Source: JBDNBY01 sp039767595
Lineage (GTDB): Bacteria > Pseudomonadota > Alphaproteobacteria > Rhodobacterales > Rhodobacteraceae
Length of the DNA: 10,106 nt
Assembly (NCBI GenBank): GCA_039767595.1
Contig: JBDNBY010000164.1
Location: 1 to 10,106, forward strand
Direction: 5' to 3'
Positions 1 through 6,626 of the stretch are shown here, piece by piece. Below the pieces are notes generated by a model. The model ran no database searches, was not told the DNA's origin, and was given only the letters and a program-made list of their open reading frames with translations. The translations under genes and the position numbers were made by a program. How positions within the stretch are numbered: the first letter of the stretch is position 1; every line of letters begins with the position of its first letter.

Positions 1-47
1 ACTCCCGCTCCTTAGGTTGTCGTGTGCAGCTTGGTCGATATTGTGAC

Positions 48-53
48 GGAGAG
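48..53 (+). promoter_or_regulatory. Ribosome binding site selecting the aerR ATG at 58
   Basis: GGAGAG lies 4 bases before ATG 58 and is a good Shine-Dalgarno match. The GTG at 22, in the same frame, has only a weak AGG (14-16) in front of it. This favours ATG 58 as the main start, with GTG 22 possible as a minor start. Confidence 0.6.
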
Positions 54-57
54 AACG

Positions 58-810
58 ATGATACCAAATCAGCCAAACCGCTCTTTTGCAGAGGCAGTTC
101 TCTCTCAAGTGTACAACAACACCCCATCTGGACGCCGCGAGCGCATCATTGAAGTCTCTAAATGGTTGACGCGGCAAGTTGGGTTAAACACTTATGATCA
201 TTCGGTTGTCCTCACGGTGCTGCGCCGTCGCGGGTTGACTGATGCGTTAATTGTGGACCATGTCTTGCCGGCCGTCTTGCGGAGTTTGGGTGAAGACTGG
301 AGCAATGATGCGCGCAGCTTTGCACAAGTGTCTTTGGCCTCGTCTCGCATTGTTGAGTTGATCAAGGATCTTTCAAAGTCCGAGGATGTCCTGAATACTC
401 AGAATCAAGCTGGTGCGCTTCTTGTTGTGCATGAAGATGAGCAACACAGCATCGGCCTTCGCATCGTTGCCGATCAGTTTTTGCGCGCAGGGGTTTCCGT
501 CAAATTTTTACCCTCAGCCTCGGATCAGAAAATTGCCAAGCTGGCGGGCTCAGGTGATTTTAGCTATATTCTTTTTTCTTGTTCCAATCAGCATGCCCTA
601 CGGTCCATCGTCAAATCAGCCAAGCGTATTCGCCGTTTTGTTGAACCAGAGTGCAAGATTGTATTAGGTGGTTTTATTGTTGAGCTTAATGATGTAAACA
701 TTCCATTGGACGTCTTTGACATCGTGACAAACGACGTCAGGGCAGTTGTTGACTTTGCGAAGCCAGTAGCGCAGACAAAAATGAAACGGCGTGAGCAATT
801 TAATGAATAG
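58..810 (+). CDS. aerR: AerR/PpaA-type B12-binding antirepressor of PpsR
   Basis: This is a cytoplasmic regulator of photosystem genes. In Rhodobacter, AerR/PpaA proteins bind cobalamin (heme has also been reported for PpaA) and counteract the repressor CrtJ/PpsR. From ATG 58 the product is 250 aa. The N-terminal half is helical, as in B12-binding cap domains, with a Trp in LGEDW (W81). The second half is a Rossmann-like B12-binding domain containing E-Q-H-S-I-G, a variant of the DxHxxG motif, with H130 as candidate cobalt ligand (H142 if counted from GTG 22). The Wx9EH motif of CarH-type photoreceptors is not seen: the EH positions read V-S. Start choice rests on the GGAGAG site; GTG 22 would add 12 residues. 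The gene's end overlaps ppsR, its expected partner, so coupled translation is likely. The family is clear; aerR and ppaA are orthologous names and I cannot choose between them on function. Confidence 0.88.
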   Translation: MIPNQPNRSFAEAVLSQVYNNTPSGRRERIIEVSKWLTRQVGLNTYDHSVVLTVLRRRGLTDALIVDHVLPAVLRSLGEDWSNDARSFAQVSLASSRIVELIKDLSKSEDVLNTQNQAGALLVVHEDEQHSIGLRIVADQFLRAGVSVKFLPSASDQKIAKLAGSGDFSYILFSCSNQHALRSIVKSAKRIRRFVEPECKIVLGGFIVELNDVNIPLDVFDIVTNDVRAVVDFAKPVAQTKMKRREQFNE

Positions 811-2215
811 AGACGACACCAAATTATGGGATCTCGGATCAATCCCGATGATCGACCCGCAATATTTGGGGAACATTCTGACGACCGCCTCAGATGTCGC
901 CATTGTCTTAGACGAGCATGATCAGATCAAAAGCGTTATGATGAATAACGCAACGCCCTCATTCGGAGATCTGTCTCACTGGCAAGGCCATGATATTCGT
1001 AAGTTTCTGACCATCGAAAGCGTGCCGAAATTGGATCAGGCTTTGGGCGTTGTGCGCTCAGGGCGGCAGATTATGAATTCCATTGAATTGAACCATCAAG
1101 ACAATGCGAAATGGCAATTCCCCGTACGCTATAGCATCCACGAAATGGGCCCGGACGGGGCTATTATCTTGCTGGGGCGGAATTTGCAGGATCTATCCGA
1201 GATTCAGCAGCAGTTGGTTGATGCGCAAATCGCCATGGAAGACAGCCACGAGCAGCGCCGCGCCTTTGATGCGCATTATCGCATGCTGTTGGCCAGTTCG
1301 CAGGACTGTATTGTCTTTTTGTCGGTGTCTGATGGCTCTGTTGTCGATCTGAACCAAGCCGCAGCACAGCTTTTGGATGTGGGGGCAGAGGCCGCGCGCG
1401 GTAAAAAGCTGGCTCAATTCGGCGGGGTCGCAGCGCGCGCAGCGATGATTGATAAATTGTGCGATGCGGCATCGCATAAAACCTCGACCGATTTGCGTCT
1501 TGAGGTCTCTGGGCGCCAAGTGCGCGTGACGCCAGTGCTCTACCGTGTGGCTGGGCAGCGGGTGCTTTTGTGCCGCATGAGCCCCCTTGATCAAGTGATG
1601 GCGCATGATGGCCAGCTCGAGAGTAATCTCGTCTCACTGTACAAGCATGGGTCAGATGGAATTGTCTTTACGAATGCCAACGGTGCGATCCAATCCGCCA
1701 ATGAAAGCTTTCTTGAGATGATCAATGTGGCGAATTTTTCTGATATTCGCGGGGCCAGCCTCGGTGATTATCTCTCCCGCGGGCAGATTGATCTTGCGGT
1801 GATGCTCGACAATGTCACGCGCTCCGGCCAAATGCGGGTGTATTCGACTAAGTTGACCAATGATTTTGGCATCAAGGTCGATGTGCAGGCCTCTATTTCG
1901 CGGCTCGATCCGGATCAAAATGGCTATATCTCTTTTGTGATCCGCGACGCCTCTCGTACGGAGCAGCGTGCGCAAGCCTCTGATCAAACTATTCCTTTGA
2001 CCACGCGCGATGAAATCAAAGAATTGGTTGGCGGCGCCTCGCTGAAGGAAATTGTCGCGGAAACCTCTGATGTCGTTGAAAAAATGTGCATCGAAGTGGC
2101 GATTGAATTGACCAAGAACAATCGCGCAGCTGCGGCCGAAATGCTGGGCCTGTCGCGCCAAAGCCTCTATGTCAAACTGCGGCGCCTTGGCCTGTTGTCA
2201 AAAAACGACGACTGA
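803..2215 (+). CDS. ppsR: PpsR/CrtJ transcriptional repressor of photosynthesis genes
   Basis: This is a DNA-binding repressor of bacteriochlorophyll, carotenoid and light-harvesting genes that acts under oxygen or high light by binding TGT-N12-ACA palindromes. From ATG 803 it is 470 aa, matching the usual length of about 465-470. The order is an N-terminal PAS-like domain (about 1-125), a Gln-rich helical linker starting near residue 133 (IQQQLVDAQ), two PAS domains (about 160-260 and 275-385), and a C-terminal Fis-type helix-turn-helix (about 438-463, containing MLGLSRQSLYVKLRRLGL). Cys257 and Cys429 fit the two redox cysteines known in this family (C249/C420 in CrtJ, C251/C424 in PpsR) in position and spacing. 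An upstream in-frame GTG at 791 would add 4 residues; ATG 803 is preferred by length. The start overlaps the aerR end by 8 bp. Confidence 0.95.
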   Translation: MNRDDTKLWDLGSIPMIDPQYLGNILTTASDVAIVLDEHDQIKSVMMNNATPSFGDLSHWQGHDIRKFLTIESVPKLDQALGVVRSGRQIMNSIELNHQDNAKWQFPVRYSIHEMGPDGAIILLGRNLQDLSEIQQQLVDAQIAMEDSHEQRRAFDAHYRMLLASSQDCIVFLSVSDGSVVDLNQAAAQLLDVGAEAARGKKLAQFGGVAARAAMIDKLCDAASHKTSTDLRLEVSGRQVRVTPVLYRVAGQRVLLCRMSPLDQVMAHDGQLESNLVSLYKHGSDGIVFTNANGAIQSANESFLEMINVANFSDIRGASLGDYLSRGQIDLAVMLDNVTRSGQMRVYSTKLTNDFGIKVDVQASISRLDPDQNGYISFVIRDASRTEQRAQASDQTIPLTTRDEIKELVGGASLKEIVAETSDVVEKMCIEVAIELTKNNRAAAAEMLGLSRQSLYVKLRRLGLLSKNDD

Positions 2216-2253
2216 TCGGTAGCCTTCTCCTAATTTTACCACGTGACGCTGCG

Positions 2254-2284
2254 GCGTGCGGCTGCAAAGCTCGCATGCGGTTTT
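2254..2284 (+). terminator. Possible weak terminator hairpin after ppsR
   Basis: GCGTGCG (2254-2260) pairs with CGCATGC (2272-2278) with one G-U wobble. An inner GCT/AGC stem closes a GCAA tetraloop with one bulged T. GG and then TTTT (2281-2284) follow. The stem is good but the T run is short and offset, so this could be a leaky terminator or attenuator separating ppsR from bchG. Confidence 0.4.
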
Positions 2285-2317
2285 GGTGTGCGTGGTTTTT
2301 CTTGCTTTATGTCCAAT

Positions 2318-2335
2318 TGTAAATCAATATGGACA
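2318..2335 (+). promoter_or_regulatory. PpsR/CrtJ operator, upstream copy (TGT-N12-ACA)
   Basis: TGT at 2318-2320 and ACA at 2333-2335 are separated by exactly 12 bases, the full PpsR/CrtJ consensus. The site ends 2 bases before the preferred bchG start codon (2338) and covers the alternative ATG at 2329. A wider arm pair, TGTCC (2310-2314) and GGACA (2331-2335), also overlaps it. Binding by the PpsR encoded just upstream is inferred. Confidence 0.75.
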
Positions 2336-2337
2336 GT

Positions 2338-3234
2338 ATGAGTGTATCATATAATTTACAGACGCCTGCGTGGCCCAAGCCAAGCGCCGTGCTCGAGTTG
2401 ATAAAACCCGTGACATGGTTTCCACCGATGTGGGCCTATGCCTGCGGTGTGGTGAGCGTTGGTGTGCCGTTGGCCGATCATATTCTCTTGATTGTGATTG
2501 GCGTTCTTTTATGCGGGCCTGTGGTTTGCGGTATGAGCCAAGCTGCGAATGATTGGTGTGATCGCCATGTGGATGCGATCAACGAACCCAATCGGCCCAT
2601 TCCATCGGGGCGCATGCCCGGACGCTGGGGGCTGTGGGTTGCCATTGCCATGAGTATCGGCGCGCTGGGCCTTGGTGCTGTATTGGGGCGCTGGGGGTTT
2701 TATGCGACATGTGTGGGTGTGGCCTGTGCATGGATGTACTCGGCCGAGCCGTTTCGCCTCAAGCGAAGCGGATGGTGGGGCCCCGCGTTAGTGGGCCTTT
2801 GTTACGAGGGGCTGCCGTGGTTCACCGGCGCCTTGGTCATGTCGGGGGGATTGCCCAGTGGGCCCATCATTTTGATCGCGCTGTGCTATGCAATTGGCGC
2901 CCATGGCATCATGACCTTGAACGATTTCAAAGCCTATGATGGTGATCGGATTATGGGCATTCGCTCCTTACCCGTCACTTTAGGGCCGCGTGCTGCGGCG
3001 CAAGTGGCCTGTGCAGTCATGCTTGGGGCGCAGCTGTGTGTTGCCGCTCTTTTGATCACATGGGGGGCTGTGGTGAGCGCGGGGATCATCGGCGCGCTGA
3101 TCTGTGGTCAGGTGTTGGCCATGGTGCGATTGATCCGCGATCCCGAAAAGTATGCTCCTTGGTACAATGCTGTGGGGGTTTTGATGTTTGTCAGCGGTAT
3201 GATGGTCTGTGCTGTCACACTGCGATCTTTGTAA
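2338..3234 (+). CDS. bchG: Bacteriochlorophyll synthase (geranylgeranyl/phytyl transferase)
   Basis: This integral-membrane UbiA-family prenyltransferase attaches geranylgeranyl diphosphate to bacteriochlorophyllide a, the esterification step of bacteriochlorophyll a synthesis. From ATG 2338 it is 298 aa, normal for BchG. The two Asp-rich, Mg-diphosphate-binding motifs are visible: N71-D-W-C-D75-R-H-V-D79, running into NEPNRPIPSGR, and N195-D196-F-K-A-Y-D-G-D203. The chain is otherwise mostly hydrophobic membrane helices. The N-terminal stretch leading into LELIKPVTWFPP is typical. I chose ATG 2338 because known BchG proteins begin close to MSV; ATG 2329 would add 3 residues. Only a weak GGA precedes either start. 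Tandem PpsR operators overlap the start region. It heads the run bchG-MFS-bchP-idi. Confidence 0.95.
   Translation: MSVSYNLQTPAWPKPSAVLELIKPVTWFPPMWAYACGVVSVGVPLADHILLIVIGVLLCGPVVCGMSQAANDWCDRHVDAINEPNRPIPSGRMPGRWGLWVAIAMSIGALGLGAVLGRWGFYATCVGVACAWMYSAEPFRLKRSGWWGPALVGLCYEGLPWFTGALVMSGGLPSGPIILIALCYAIGAHGIMTLNDFKAYDGDRIMGIRSLPVTLGPRAAAQVACAVMLGAQLCVAALLITWGAVVSAGIIGALICGQVLAMVRLIRDPEKYAPWYNAVGVLMFVSGMMVCAVTLRSL
2343..2360 (+). promoter_or_regulatory. PpsR/CrtJ operator, downstream copy (TGT-N12-ACA)
   Basis: TGT at 2343-2345 and ACA at 2358-2360 are separated by exactly 12 bases; the extended match is TGTA-N10-TACA. The site starts 7 bp after the first operator, close to the 8 bp spacing known for paired CrtJ sites such as those at bchC. 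It lies within the first codons of bchG as called here and contains a perfect TATAAT (2350-2355), so the site may overlap a -10 box. Confidence 0.75.
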
Positions 3235-3244
3235 GGAATACGAG

Positions 3245-4540
3245 ATGTCATTGAGTTGGTTTTCCATCATTCGCCTCGGCCTTGTGCAGATGTGCCTTGG
3301 ATCAATCATTGTATTGATGACCTCGACCTTGAACCGTTTGATGGTTGTCGAACTATCCTTGCCTGCCGTTTTGCCCGGCTTTTTGGTGGCCTTGCATTAT
3401 GGTGTGCAGCTCTCTCGACCCAATTGGGGGTATTTGGCGGATATCGGAGGGCATCGCACAAAGTGGATTTTTATTGGAATGGCGATGTTGATGCTGGGGG
3501 CTTTGGGTGCAACAGCGTCGATTGCCCTTTTTGAAGTGACGTTTGTTGGCGCGCTGAGCGCCTCTGTTTTGGCTTATATCCTCATTGGTTTTGGTGTCTT
3601 TGCCATTGGGACATCGATCTTGGCTATGTTGGCCAGCTATACGGCGGATCATCGGCGGGCCGCCGCGGCGATGATGACGTGGATTATGATGATCTTTGGC
3701 ATTGCGGTCACTGCGGTCGTTGTGGGTCAATTGCTCGATCCCTACTCGCATGGGCGCCTACTGGCTGTTGTGGCGGGGGTCTGTGCGGTGTTGATGACCT
3801 TGACCTGCGTGGCTCTGTGGCGGATTGAACGCAATTTGATGCCGCAGCGCCCGCCCGAGCCGTCGCAAAGTATTTGGATCGGCGTTCAAGAAGTGTGGAG
3901 CGAGCCCGCTGCGCGGGCCTTTACGATTTTTGTGCTGTTGTCGATGATCGCCTATTTTATGCAAGAGTTGATATTAGAGCCCTTTGCCGGTCTGGTCTTT
4001 GGTTTTTCACCGGGTCAAACGACGTCCTTGTCTGGGGTGCAAAATGGCGGCGTGTTTTTGGGGATGATCTGTGTCGGGCTCTTGGTGTCCGGCTTTGGGA
4101 TCGGGCGTTTGGCCCATTGGGTTGTCATTGGCTGTGTCGGCTCGGCCATGTCCCTTGTGGCGATTGCGGGCGCGGGCGTGGGGTGGCATCCTGTGCCGCT
4201 GATGCACTGTGTCGCGGCATTGGGCGTGTTTAACGGTATCTTTGCCGTGGCGGCCATTGGATCGATGATGAGCCTTGCAGGGCAGGGGCGCGATGGGCGC
4301 ACGGGCACACGCATGGGCCTATGGGGCGCGGCCCAAGCGATTGCAGCGGCTGTGGGCGGTCTGAGCGGTGCGGCCATGGTTGATGTGCTGCGCGCGTTCG
4401 AGCTGTCATCTGCGCAGGCCTTTGGCAGCGTGTTCCTCATTGAGGCTGTACTCTTTCTCTATGCGGCGAGTTTAACGAAACATTCGATTTTCGCGGCCAC
4501 TGCGCCTGCGCGATCCATGACAGGAGATGAATATGTATGA
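3245..4540 (+). CDS. PucC/LhaA-family MFS protein (Orf428/Bch2 type)
   Basis: This is a 431-aa polytopic inner-membrane protein of the major facilitator superfamily, in the bacteriochlorophyll-delivery (PucC/LhaA/Orf428) branch. Members assist light-harvesting complex assembly or pigment handling; the exact role of the copy between bchG and bchP is not settled. The sequence shows about 12 hydrophobic segments and, between the first helices, R58-P-x-W61-G-Y-x-x-D66-x-G-G-x-R71-T, the family form of the MFS loop motif. Length matches R. capsulatus Orf428, which sits in the same bchG-orf428-bchP arrangement. ATG 3245 is chosen because AAGGA (3233-3237, overlapping the bchG stop) lies 7 bases upstream; an in-frame GTG at 3209 lies inside bchG and is unlikely. 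The gap from bchG is 10 bp, and its end overlaps bchP by 8 bp. Confidence 0.88.
   Translation: MSLSWFSIIRLGLVQMCLGSIIVLMTSTLNRLMVVELSLPAVLPGFLVALHYGVQLSRPNWGYLADIGGHRTKWIFIGMAMLMLGALGATASIALFEVTFVGALSASVLAYILIGFGVFAIGTSILAMLASYTADHRRAAAAMMTWIMMIFGIAVTAVVVGQLLDPYSHGRLLAVVAGVCAVLMTLTCVALWRIERNLMPQRPPEPSQSIWIGVQEVWSEPAARAFTIFVLLSMIAYFMQELILEPFAGLVFGFSPGQTTSLSGVQNGGVFLGMICVGLLVSGFGIGRLAHWVVIGCVGSAMSLVAIAGAGVGWHPVPLMHCVAALGVFNGIFAVAAIGSMMSLAGQGRDGRTGTRMGLWGAAQAIAAAVGGLSGAAMVDVLRAFELSSAQAFGSVFLIEAVLFLYAASLTKHSIFAATAPARSMTGDEYV
4522..4526 (+). promoter_or_regulatory. Ribosome binding site deciding the bchP start
   Basis: AGGAG directly abuts ATG 4527 but is 6 bases from the in-frame ATG 4533. The spacing supports ATG 4533 as the true start, giving the N-terminus MYDVVVIGGGPSG. 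Confidence 0.7.
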
Positions 4541-5711
4541 TGTTGTTGTGATTGGCGGCGGGCCAAGTGGCGCGACCGCAGCCCATGATTTAGCAAGTCA
4601 AGGTCACGCTGTGGCCTTCATCGACCGCGCGGGACGGATCAAGCCATGCGGCGGCGCAATTCCTCCGCGGTTGATCGCGGATTTTGATATTCCCGATCAC
4701 TTGCTTGTGGCGAAAATCAAGACGGCACGCATGGTGTCGCCGACCCGTCGCAGTGTCGATATCCCCATCGAAAATGGCTTTGTCGGGATGGTGGATCGGG
4801 AGGATTTCGATGCATTTTTGCGCGCCCGCGCAGTGGAGGCCGGTGCCGATGGCCTGACGGGGACCTTTAAGCGGATTGTGCGCGAAGGTGCGGCAACGCA
4901 TGTTCACTATAAAGATCATGAAACAGGGGCCGATCGATCCATAGAGACGCGGTATATCATCGGCGCGGATGGGGCGCGCTCTGTTGTGGCCAAACAAGAG
5001 CTGCCCGAAGGGCGCGCGCCGGCCTATGTGATCGCCTATCACGAAATTATTACCGCCCCCGGCAAGGGGCCCGATTACGATCCTGATCGCTGTGATGTGA
5101 TTTATGATGGCGAGATTTCGCCCGATTTCTATGGTTGGGTGTTCCCGCATGGCACCAAAGCATCGATTGGGATGGGCACCGGTGAAGATAACGTAGACCT
5201 CAAAAGTGCCACCAAAGAGCTGCGTGCGCGCCACGGGCTTGAGGGCTGCGAGACGTTGCGCCGCGAGGGGGCACCCATTCCGCTTGAGCCGCTCAAATGT
5301 TGGGACAACGGGCGCGATTTAGTGTTGGCGGGCGATGCCGCCGGCGTTGTGGCACCCAGTTCCGGCGAAGGGATCTACTATGCCATGGCCGGTGGCCGTG
5401 TGGCTGCGACGGCTGTCATGGCGACGTTGGCAACGGGGCAGGCCTCTCATTTGAGCAAGGCGCGCAAAATCTTTTTGCGCGAACACGGCACGGTGTTCAA
5501 AGTGCTCGGTGCGATGCAGCGCGCCTATTATAAATCAGATGACCGGCGCGAACGGTTTGTCTCGCTCTGCCATGATGTGGATGTGCAAAAACTGACGTTT
5601 GAGGCATATATGAACAAAAAACTCGTGAGCAAGCGGCCGATGGCGCATCTTAAAATCTCGATCAAGAATATCGCCCATTTATTGGGGCTAGTGTCGGCGA
5701 ACCGCGTATGA
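4533..5711 (+). CDS. bchP: Geranylgeranyl reductase
   Basis: This FAD-dependent reductase converts the geranylgeranyl tail of bacteriochlorophyll (or geranylgeranyl diphosphate) to phytyl by three reductions, the final step of bacteriochlorophyll a formation, probably peripheral to the membrane. It is 392 aa, typical for BchP. The FAD-binding Rossmann motif G8-G-G-P-S-G13 is at the N-terminus, followed by CGGAIPPRL, typical of the family, and the second FAD contact LVLAG267-D268-AAG followed by PSSGEGIYYAMAGGR. The start overlaps the MFS gene by 8 bp and its stop overlaps the idi start by 4 bp (ATGA), so coupled translation along bchG-MFS-bchP-idi is likely. No sign of damage. Confidence 0.96.
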   Translation: MYDVVVIGGGPSGATAAHDLASQGHAVAFIDRAGRIKPCGGAIPPRLIADFDIPDHLLVAKIKTARMVSPTRRSVDIPIENGFVGMVDREDFDAFLRARAVEAGADGLTGTFKRIVREGAATHVHYKDHETGADRSIETRYIIGADGARSVVAKQELPEGRAPAYVIAYHEIITAPGKGPDYDPDRCDVIYDGEISPDFYGWVFPHGTKASIGMGTGEDNVDLKSATKELRARHGLEGCETLRREGAPIPLEPLKCWDNGRDLVLAGDAAGVVAPSSGEGIYYAMAGGRVAATAVMATLATGQASHLSKARKIFLREHGTVFKVLGAMQRAYYKSDDRRERFVSLCHDVDVQKLTFEAYMNKKLVSKRPMAHLKISIKNIAHLLGLVSANRV

Positions 5712-6238
5712 CGATCTATATTCCGGCATGGGTGGATGGCACGCTCACCCCAGTTGAAAAACTTCAGGCCCATCAAGAGGGGCTGCGCCACAAGGCGATT
5801 TCGGTGTTTTTGTTTCATCAAGACCGTCTTTTGATCCAACGCCGTGCCCTGTCGAAATATCACACGCCTGGATTATGGGCGAACACCTGTTGCACCCATC
5901 CAAAGTGGGATGAACCTGCGCAAGACGCCGCACAGCGCCGTTTGAAAGAAGAGCTTGGCATCACCTGCGATACCCTAAGCAACTGCGGGCAAGTGGAATA
6001 TCGCGCCAGTGTCGGGGACGGCATGATCGAACACGAAGTGGTCGAGATGTTCATGGGCCATGTCGCGCAGATCCCTGATATGAGGCCCAATCCAGAGGAA
6101 GTGTGCGACACGCAATGGATGAGCCGAGAGGCGCTGCTTGATCGCGTTCAGCGCCATCCAGAGCAGTTTACCGTGTGGTTTAAGATTTATCTTGAGCAAC
6201 ACCAAGACAGGTTCTGGCCTAGCCCGTGCTTGTCTTAA
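5708..6238 (+). CDS. idi: Isopentenyl-diphosphate delta-isomerase, type I
   Basis: This soluble Nudix-fold enzyme interconverts IPP and DMAPP, feeding geranylgeranyl diphosphate for the bacteriochlorophyll tail and for carotenoids. It is 176 aa, complete for type I. By alignment with E. coli Idi, the catalytic Cys is C62 in WANTCCTHP (E. coli C67), the metal-site histidines are H22, H28 and H64, and E108-x-E110 match the E114/E116 pair. The Nudix helix is DAAQRRLKEELGI. ATG 5708 overlaps the bchP stop as ATGA with no strong Shine-Dalgarno of its own, consistent with re-initiation. It is the last gene of the pigment operon; the same bchP-idi order is known in Rhodobacter. The 109 bases to the tRNA contain no clear terminator, only a small A/T-rich CTAAT/ATTAG inverted repeat (6261-6274). 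Confidence 0.95.
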   Translation: MTIYIPAWVDGTLTPVEKLQAHQEGLRHKAISVFLFHQDRLLIQRRALSKYHTPGLWANTCCTHPKWDEPAQDAAQRRLKEELGITCDTLSNCGQVEYRASVGDGMIEHEVVEMFMGHVAQIPDMRPNPEEVCDTQWMSREALLDRVQRHPEQFTVWFKIYLEQHQDRFWPSPCLS

Positions 6239-6347
6239 TATGCCTGCTCTGATCGGGGCCCTAATCTTAATTAGAAAATGGGCGAATACGTCACGGTCGA
6301 AGCGCAGTGCCGTGCCCTATAAATCCGTGTCGCTGGGGTAGGAAGTT

Positions 6348-6422
6348 TGGCTGGGGTGGCAGGATTCGAACCTGCGGTACACTGTACCAAAAACAGTTGC
6401 CTTACCGCTTGGCTACACCCCA
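6348..6422 (-). tRNA. tRNA-Gln (anticodon UUG)
   Basis: Read on the minus strand, the gene folds as a full cloverleaf: acceptor TGGGGTG/CACCCCA, D arm GCC/GGC, anticodon stem ACTGT/ACAGT around loop TTTTGGT (anticodon TTG), and T arm GCAGG-TTCGAAT-CCTGC. The first acceptor pair is U-A with discriminator G, as expected for tRNA-Gln, and the 3' CCA is encoded. It decodes CAA (and CAG by wobble). It is antiparallel to its neighbours, with its 3' end facing idi. Confidence 0.97.
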
Positions 6423-6433
6423 ACGTGCCGCGT

Positions 6434-6462
6434 TGGTTACATCGAAGCGCTGTTGTGATCAA
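6434..6462 (-). promoter_or_regulatory. Promoter of tRNA-Gln
   Basis: On the minus strand TTGATC (6457-6462) is the -35 and TAACCA (6434-6439) the -10, with a 17-base spacer. Transcription would begin near 6427, a few bases before the mature tRNA 5' end at 6422. The -10 is weak but the spacing and position fit. Confidence 0.5.
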
Positions 6463-6483
6463 GAGAGAAACGGCATGAAATTG

Positions 6484-6503
6484 TAAAAATACCCAGATTT
6501 TTA
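6484..6503. repeat. A/T-rich perfect inverted repeat
   Basis: TAAAAAT and ATTTTTA (7 bp arms) flank ACCCAG between the two divergent promoters. It could be an operator or an upstream A/T element. It has no G-C pairs in the arms, so a terminator role is unlikely, and chance cannot be excluded in such A/T-rich DNA. Confidence 0.4.
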
Positions 6504-6553
6504 TTTTTTATCTCCGAGTGGTTAGCCGATCTGGGGTAAACGTGAGAATAACC

Positions 6554-6582
6554 TTGATCATGTTGGCTATATTGGCTATACA
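6554..6582 (+). promoter_or_regulatory. Promoter of the persulfide dioxygenase-like gene
   Basis: TTGATC (6554-6559) and TATACA (6577-6582) are separated by 17 bases, a good sigma70-type promoter. The predicted start is near 6589, leaving a leader of about 38 bases before ATG 6627. The spacer carries the 9-bp tandem repeat, suggesting repressor or activator control. Confidence 0.6.
6563..6580 (+). repeat. Perfect 9-bp tandem direct repeat in promoter spacer
   Basis: TTGGCTATA occurs twice back to back (6563-6571 and 6572-6580), spanning the promoter spacer and entering the -10. A similar inverted copy, TTAGCCGA, lies at about 6522-6529. It is a candidate operator for an unidentified regulator; homologous genes are often controlled by persulfide-sensing ArsR-family repressors (BigR/SqrR), but their sites are not recognised here with confidence. 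Confidence 0.55.
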
Positions 6583-6626
6583 TATATATAAAATTGAATA
6601 TGTTTTTTCCAAAAATGGAGAGTGTG

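Noticed and set aside
1..15. Possible 3' end of an upstream gene (T-P-A-P-stop in frame 1)
   Set aside because: Only four codons are visible, too few to identify or support a gene.
1164..1637. Long minus-strand open frames opposite ppsR (also 1193-1606 and 1652-2161)
   Set aside because: They lie fully opposite a well-supported gene, have no recognisable protein character and are typical G+C-driven shadow frames.
2310..2335. Wider palindrome TGTCC-N16-GGACA as a separate operator
   Set aside because: Spacing does not fit PpsR (12 bases between TGT and ACA); it shares its right arm with the true consensus site, so it is reported only as an overlap.
4590..5234. 214-codon minus-strand open frame opposite bchP
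   Set aside because: bchP is unmistakable on the other strand; the antisense product resembles no family I know and has no ribosome site worth noting.
6138..6341. 67-codon plus-strand frame running past the end of idi
   Set aside because: It starts inside idi, shows no domain and has composition consistent with chance.
6554..6568. FNR/FnrL-type box at TTGATC upstream of the MBL gene
   Set aside because: The second half (ATCAA after 4 bases) is missing; the hexamer is better explained as a -35 element.
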